NCBI RefSeq assembly: GCF_024448955.1
Contig: NZ_JAMOIH010000007.1
Span: 1 to 64,000 of the forward strand
Direction of reading: 5' to 3'
Length of the DNA: 64,000 nucleotides
DNA from: Stutzerimonas stutzeri
GTDB taxonomy: Bacteria > Pseudomonadota > Gammaproteobacteria > Pseudomonadales > Pseudomonadaceae
The notes under the pieces are model-generated. The model was not told the DNA's origin and ran no database searches. It worked only from the letters and a program-made list of their open reading frames with translations. Shown in pieces: positions 63,510 through 64,000 of this stretch (position 1 is its first letter; every line of letters starts with the position of its first letter). Position numbers and translations under genes: made by a program.

Positions 63510-64000
63510 ATGAAAAATTCCTTACTACGCGTCAATGACGTGATCTACCTCAGCTGTATCTGGGTTGCCGGTTTGTCCATTACGGCCATGGCCCTGATCA
63601 TTCCATGGGGCATTTTTGCCCGCTATGTACTGCGCACCGGTGCCGGCTGGCCCGAACCAGTGGCGATACTGCTGATGGCCATCTTTACCTTCGTCGGCGC
63701 GGCGGCCAGCTATCGTGCCGGTGCGCACATGGCGGTCACCACTTTGACGGATCGCATGCCCGCTTCCTGGCAGCGTTACATTGATCTTCTGGTTCAGTTC
63801 CTGATGGCCGCAATCTGCCTGTTCATGCTGATCTGGGGCATCAAACTGTGCGTCGCCACCTGGAATCAATATATGAGCACCTTGCCAACGCTACGCGTGG
63901 GCATCGCTTACTCACCCATTGCCATCGGCGGCTTCCTGAGTCTGATCTTCATCGTTGAGAAGCTCTGCTTCGGCGATCAACGCCATCGTCGCTCGGTCAA
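63510..64000 (+). CDS. dctQ: TRAP transporter small membrane subunit DctQ (partial, runs off the end)
   Basis: The frame from the ATG at 63510 stays open to the window end, at least 163 residues. It has the DctQ plan of four transmembrane helices: VIYLSCIWVAGLSITAMALIIPWGIFARYVL, ILLMAIFTFVGAAASYRAGAHMAV, YIDLLVQFLMAAICLFMLIWGIKL and GIAYSPIAIGGFLSLIFIVEKL. The signature ASYRAGAHMAVTTL is typical of the family. It lies 65 bp after dctP; dctM would be expected next, beyond the window. Confidence 0.9.
   Translation, partial: MKNSLLRVNDVIYLSCIWVAGLSITAMALIIPWGIFARYVLRTGAGWPEPVAILLMAIFTFVGAAASYRAGAHMAVTTLTDRMPASWQRYIDLLVQFLMAAICLFMLIWGIKLCVATWNQYMSTLPTLRVGIAYSPIAIGGFLSLIFIVEKLCFGDQRHRRSV

Noticed and set aside
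1..64000. CRISPR array, tRNA/rRNA genes, prophage or insertion sequence
   Set aside because: No regular spaced repeats, no cloverleaf or rRNA sequence noticed, and no transposase, integrase or phage gene; only REP-type repeats were found.

Overview
The window looks like chromosomal DNA of a Pseudomonas-type gammaproteobacterium, most likely of the stutzeri group (Stutzerimonas). Signs of this are high GC, Pseudomonas-restricted small families (DUF1652, DUF2790), an OprD-family porin, a treY/malQ/treZ/glgA/glgX order that I recall from P. aeruginosa, and REP-type GTAGGAGCGAGC repeats. I see no tRNA or rRNA gene, CRISPR array, prophage or intact insertion sequence. Most genes are ordinary. The part most worth a second look is the sugar-acid catabolic region at the right-hand end.

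Layout. (1) 0.2-5.5 kb, minus strand: a tight operon of zinc alcohol dehydrogenase, DUF72, YbhP-like nuclease/phosphatase, ClsB cardiolipin synthase and YbhN-like membrane protein. (2) 5.7-9.4 kb: LysR regulator divergent from an extradiol-type dioxygenase, then DUF2218, cytochrome b561 and an M23 peptidase. (3) 9.6-20.5 kb, minus strand: glycogen/trehalose operon glgA-treZ-malQ-treY-DUF2934-glgX. (4) 20.8-27 kb: stress-type genes, namely a CinA/PncC-like protein, an MscS channel, a YciF-like ferritin-fold protein, small Pseudomonas-specific proteins and the end-joining ligase LigD. (5) 27.2-34 kb: LysR, then a four-gene efflux operon (FUSC, DUF1656, HlyD, NodT) divergent from an AraC regulator. 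(6) 34-45.4 kb: threonine aldolase, two DUF202 proteins, a copper chaperone, glutathione reductase, a VOC protein, galU, hemN, and a FAN1 nuclease coupled to an XPD/DinG-like helicase. (7) 45.5-64 kb: uronate/aldarate catabolism.

Region 7 encodes an almost complete oxidative route. Uronate is oxidised by Udh to aldarolactone, an SMP-30 type lactonase opens it to aldarate, two GudD paralogues dehydrate glucarate, KdgD forms 2-oxoglutarate semialdehyde, and an aldehyde dehydrogenase gives 2-oxoglutarate. An OprD porin, a TTT transporter (TctCBA) and a TRAP transporter (DctPQ, running off the window end) would supply substrate. garD (galactarate dehydratase) is interrupted by a single-base deletion, so the galactarate branch may be dead in this strain unless the base call is wrong.

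The strongest unexplained signal is a 13-bp motif, GTYAT-N3-ACRAC, in four copies: upstream of oprD, on both sides of the kdgD/gudD divergent region, and upstream of udh. At three of these it begins 7-9 bp after the -10 box of a TTGACA-type promoter, as expected for a repressor covering the transcription start. No regulator for it is encoded in the window. It defines a testable regulon for uronate/aldarate use.
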